Shown here one piece after another: positions 63,084 through 64,000 of a stretch of 64,000 bases of DNA. A model generated the notes under the pieces. It was not told the DNA's origin. It saw only the letters and a program-made list of their open reading frames with translations, and ran no database searches. Every line of letters starts with the position of its first letter. Positions within the stretch are counted from its first letter, which is position 1. The stretch comes from G965237725 sp965237725 (GTDB taxonomy: Bacteria; Pseudomonadota; Gammaproteobacteria; Arenicellales; Poriferihabitantaceae). The position numbers and the translations under genes were made by a program. Location: the NCBI GenBank assembly GCA_965237725.1, contig OZ250151.1:124001-188000 (forward strand), given 5' to 3'.

Positions 63084-64000
63084 TCAGGCTACTTTTGAAA
63101 TTACATCACTGGCTTTTAATTTATTTCCAAACTTTTTAGTCGCCTTTGCCCTACGCAATTCACCATCACCCAGATCTACAAATAAATTCTCTTCATTTTG
63201 ATCAACCTGGGCGTCGATGGTTGCAAATGAAATATTCGATCCAAGCTTTGCCGAATAAGCCGAGCTGGTCACTATTCCCACGACATTCTTGTCTGCATCA
63301 AGCACATCCCAGGTTGAACGAGGCGATGTTAATGCATTGCCTTCGATGGAGAGATAAACCAGATGACGCTTTACGCCCTCTTTCCTGATTTTTCCTAGTG
63401 CTGGAGCGGAGAGATACTCTGCATCTTTAGTGTCACTAAAAAATCGGTCCAGGCCACATTCGTAGGGATTATTTTCCATAGTAATATCACTTCCATATGA
63501 CATCAGTCCTCTTTCGATGCGATCAATCAGGTTTGGACATCCGGCGCGAATATTAAATTCCTGGCCCGCTTCCCAGATTTCATCCCACAGATCGAGACCT
63601 TTGCTGAAATCCTGCAAATAAATTTCGAATCCACCCTGACCACTCCAACCAGATCTGGCGACGATGACGTCGGTTCCCGCAATCTCGGCCTTAATGTACC
63701 AGTAGAACTTAACATCCCGAACGTGCTCACCGATTACTTTTGCCATCACATCGTCAGCTCTAGGGCCTTGAACCGCCAGTGGGCTGACATCGGGTTCAAA
63801 AATTTTTACGTCATAGTTACGGCCATAGGCAATCCCTCGCAACCATAAAAGAACCCCAGGTCCGGAATCGGCAATGGATATCCAGTAGCGATCCTGCGCC
63901 AGCCTCAGCAATATCGGATCATTAACGATGCCGCCATTTTCATCTACCAATGGAATATACATACATTCTCCATCGTGACATTTAGAGATATCTCGCGGGG
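63084..64000 (-). CDS. GcvT/DmdA-like aminomethyltransferase-fold protein, 5' truncated by window end
   Basis: The frame stays open to base 64000, beyond the Met at 63962, so the gene continues outside the window and about 305 C-terminal residues are seen. It belongs to the GcvT fold family. Several stretches recall dimethylsulfoniopropionate demethylase DmdA: EPDVSPLAVQGPRADDVM, ARSGWSGQGGFEIYLQDF, RAGCPNLIDRIERGLMSYGS and NNPYECGLDRFF. DmdA moves a methyl group from DMSP to tetrahydrofolate. Non-DmdA relatives in the same subfamily have unknown substrates, so the assignment is by family only. Together with the genes at 56-61 kb it suggests one-carbon use from osmolytes. Confidence 0.78.
   Translation of the reverse strand, partial: PRDISKCHDGECMYIPLVDENGGIVNDPILLRLAQDRYWISIADSGPGVLLWLRGIAYGRNYDVKIFEPDVSPLAVQGPRADDVMAKVIGEHVRDVKFYWYIKAEIAGTDVIVARSGWSGQGGFEIYLQDFSKGLDLWDEIWEAGQEFNIRAGCPNLIDRIERGLMSYGSDITMENNPYECGLDRFFSDTKDAEYLSAPALGKIRKEGVKRHLVYLSIEGNALTSPRSTWDVLDADKNVVGIVTSSAYSAKLGSNISFATIDAQVDQNEENLFVDLGDGELRRAKATKKFGNKLKASDVISKVA

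Overview
The window looks like a chromosome segment of a Gammaproteobacterium with moderate G+C. Three blocks of conserved gammaproteobacterial gene order support this: hflK-hflC-DUF2065-purA; glnA-ntrB-ntrC; and recA-recX-alaS-lysC-csrA-tRNA-Ser(GCU)-tRNA-Arg(ACG). The pilT-pilU and yggS-proC-yggT neighbourhood adds to it. Genes for methylated amine or betaine breakdown and a DMSP-demethylase-like gene suggest a marine or osmolyte-using lifestyle (inference). I saw no rRNA, CRISPR array, prophage or insertion sequence.

Layout. 1-1.3 kb: 3' part of an FMN-binding glutamate-synthase-like gene. 1.3-8 kb: an accessory island with a polytopic membrane protein, a LicD-PqqD-LicD fusion, a PqqD-GT-GT25 fusion and an exported-looking protein with a Pro/Thr/Gly repeat tail. 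8-11.3 kb: rlmB and rnr. 11.5-15.4 kb: pntAB and hisG. 15.6-17.8 kb: a LysM lipoprotein and gabD. 17.9-21.6 kb: purA, DUF2065, hflC, hflK. 22-26.2 kb: the nitrogen regulation unit ntrC, ntrB, glnA, with a sigma-54 promoter and an NtrC-type palindrome. 26.2-36.7 kb: a DUF938 methyltransferase, an AsmA-family protein, ttcA, a cytidylyltransferase, a class V aminotransferase, argC, pilU and pilT. 36.9-41.5 kb: yggS, proC, yggT, an AmpG-like permease and pyrE. 41.5-49.3 kb: a Sel1 protein, glnB, two tRNAs, csrA, lysC, alaS, recX, recA. 49.5-56.2 kb: sixA, two methyltransferases, an MFS transporter, a ThDP decarboxylase and an arylsulfotransferase-like protein. 56.3-64 kb: a dimethylglycine/sarcosine dehydrogenase-like flavoprotein, a non-pyrrolysine MttB homologue, a GlxA/GbdR-type regulator, a YHS protein, a GNAT and a truncated DmdA-like gene.

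How the genes work together. glnA-ntrBC and the PII gene glnB make up most of a classical nitrogen-control circuit. The flavoprotein, MttB homologue and AraC-type regulator look like a demethylation pathway for betaine-like compounds. The most unusual part is the 1.3-8 kb island: two large enzymes of surface-glycan type each carry a PqqD-like (peptide-binding) domain and sit beside an exported protein with a repetitive Thr-containing tail. This could be an uncharacterised protein or peptide glycosylation (or phospho-substituent) system, but that function is inference.
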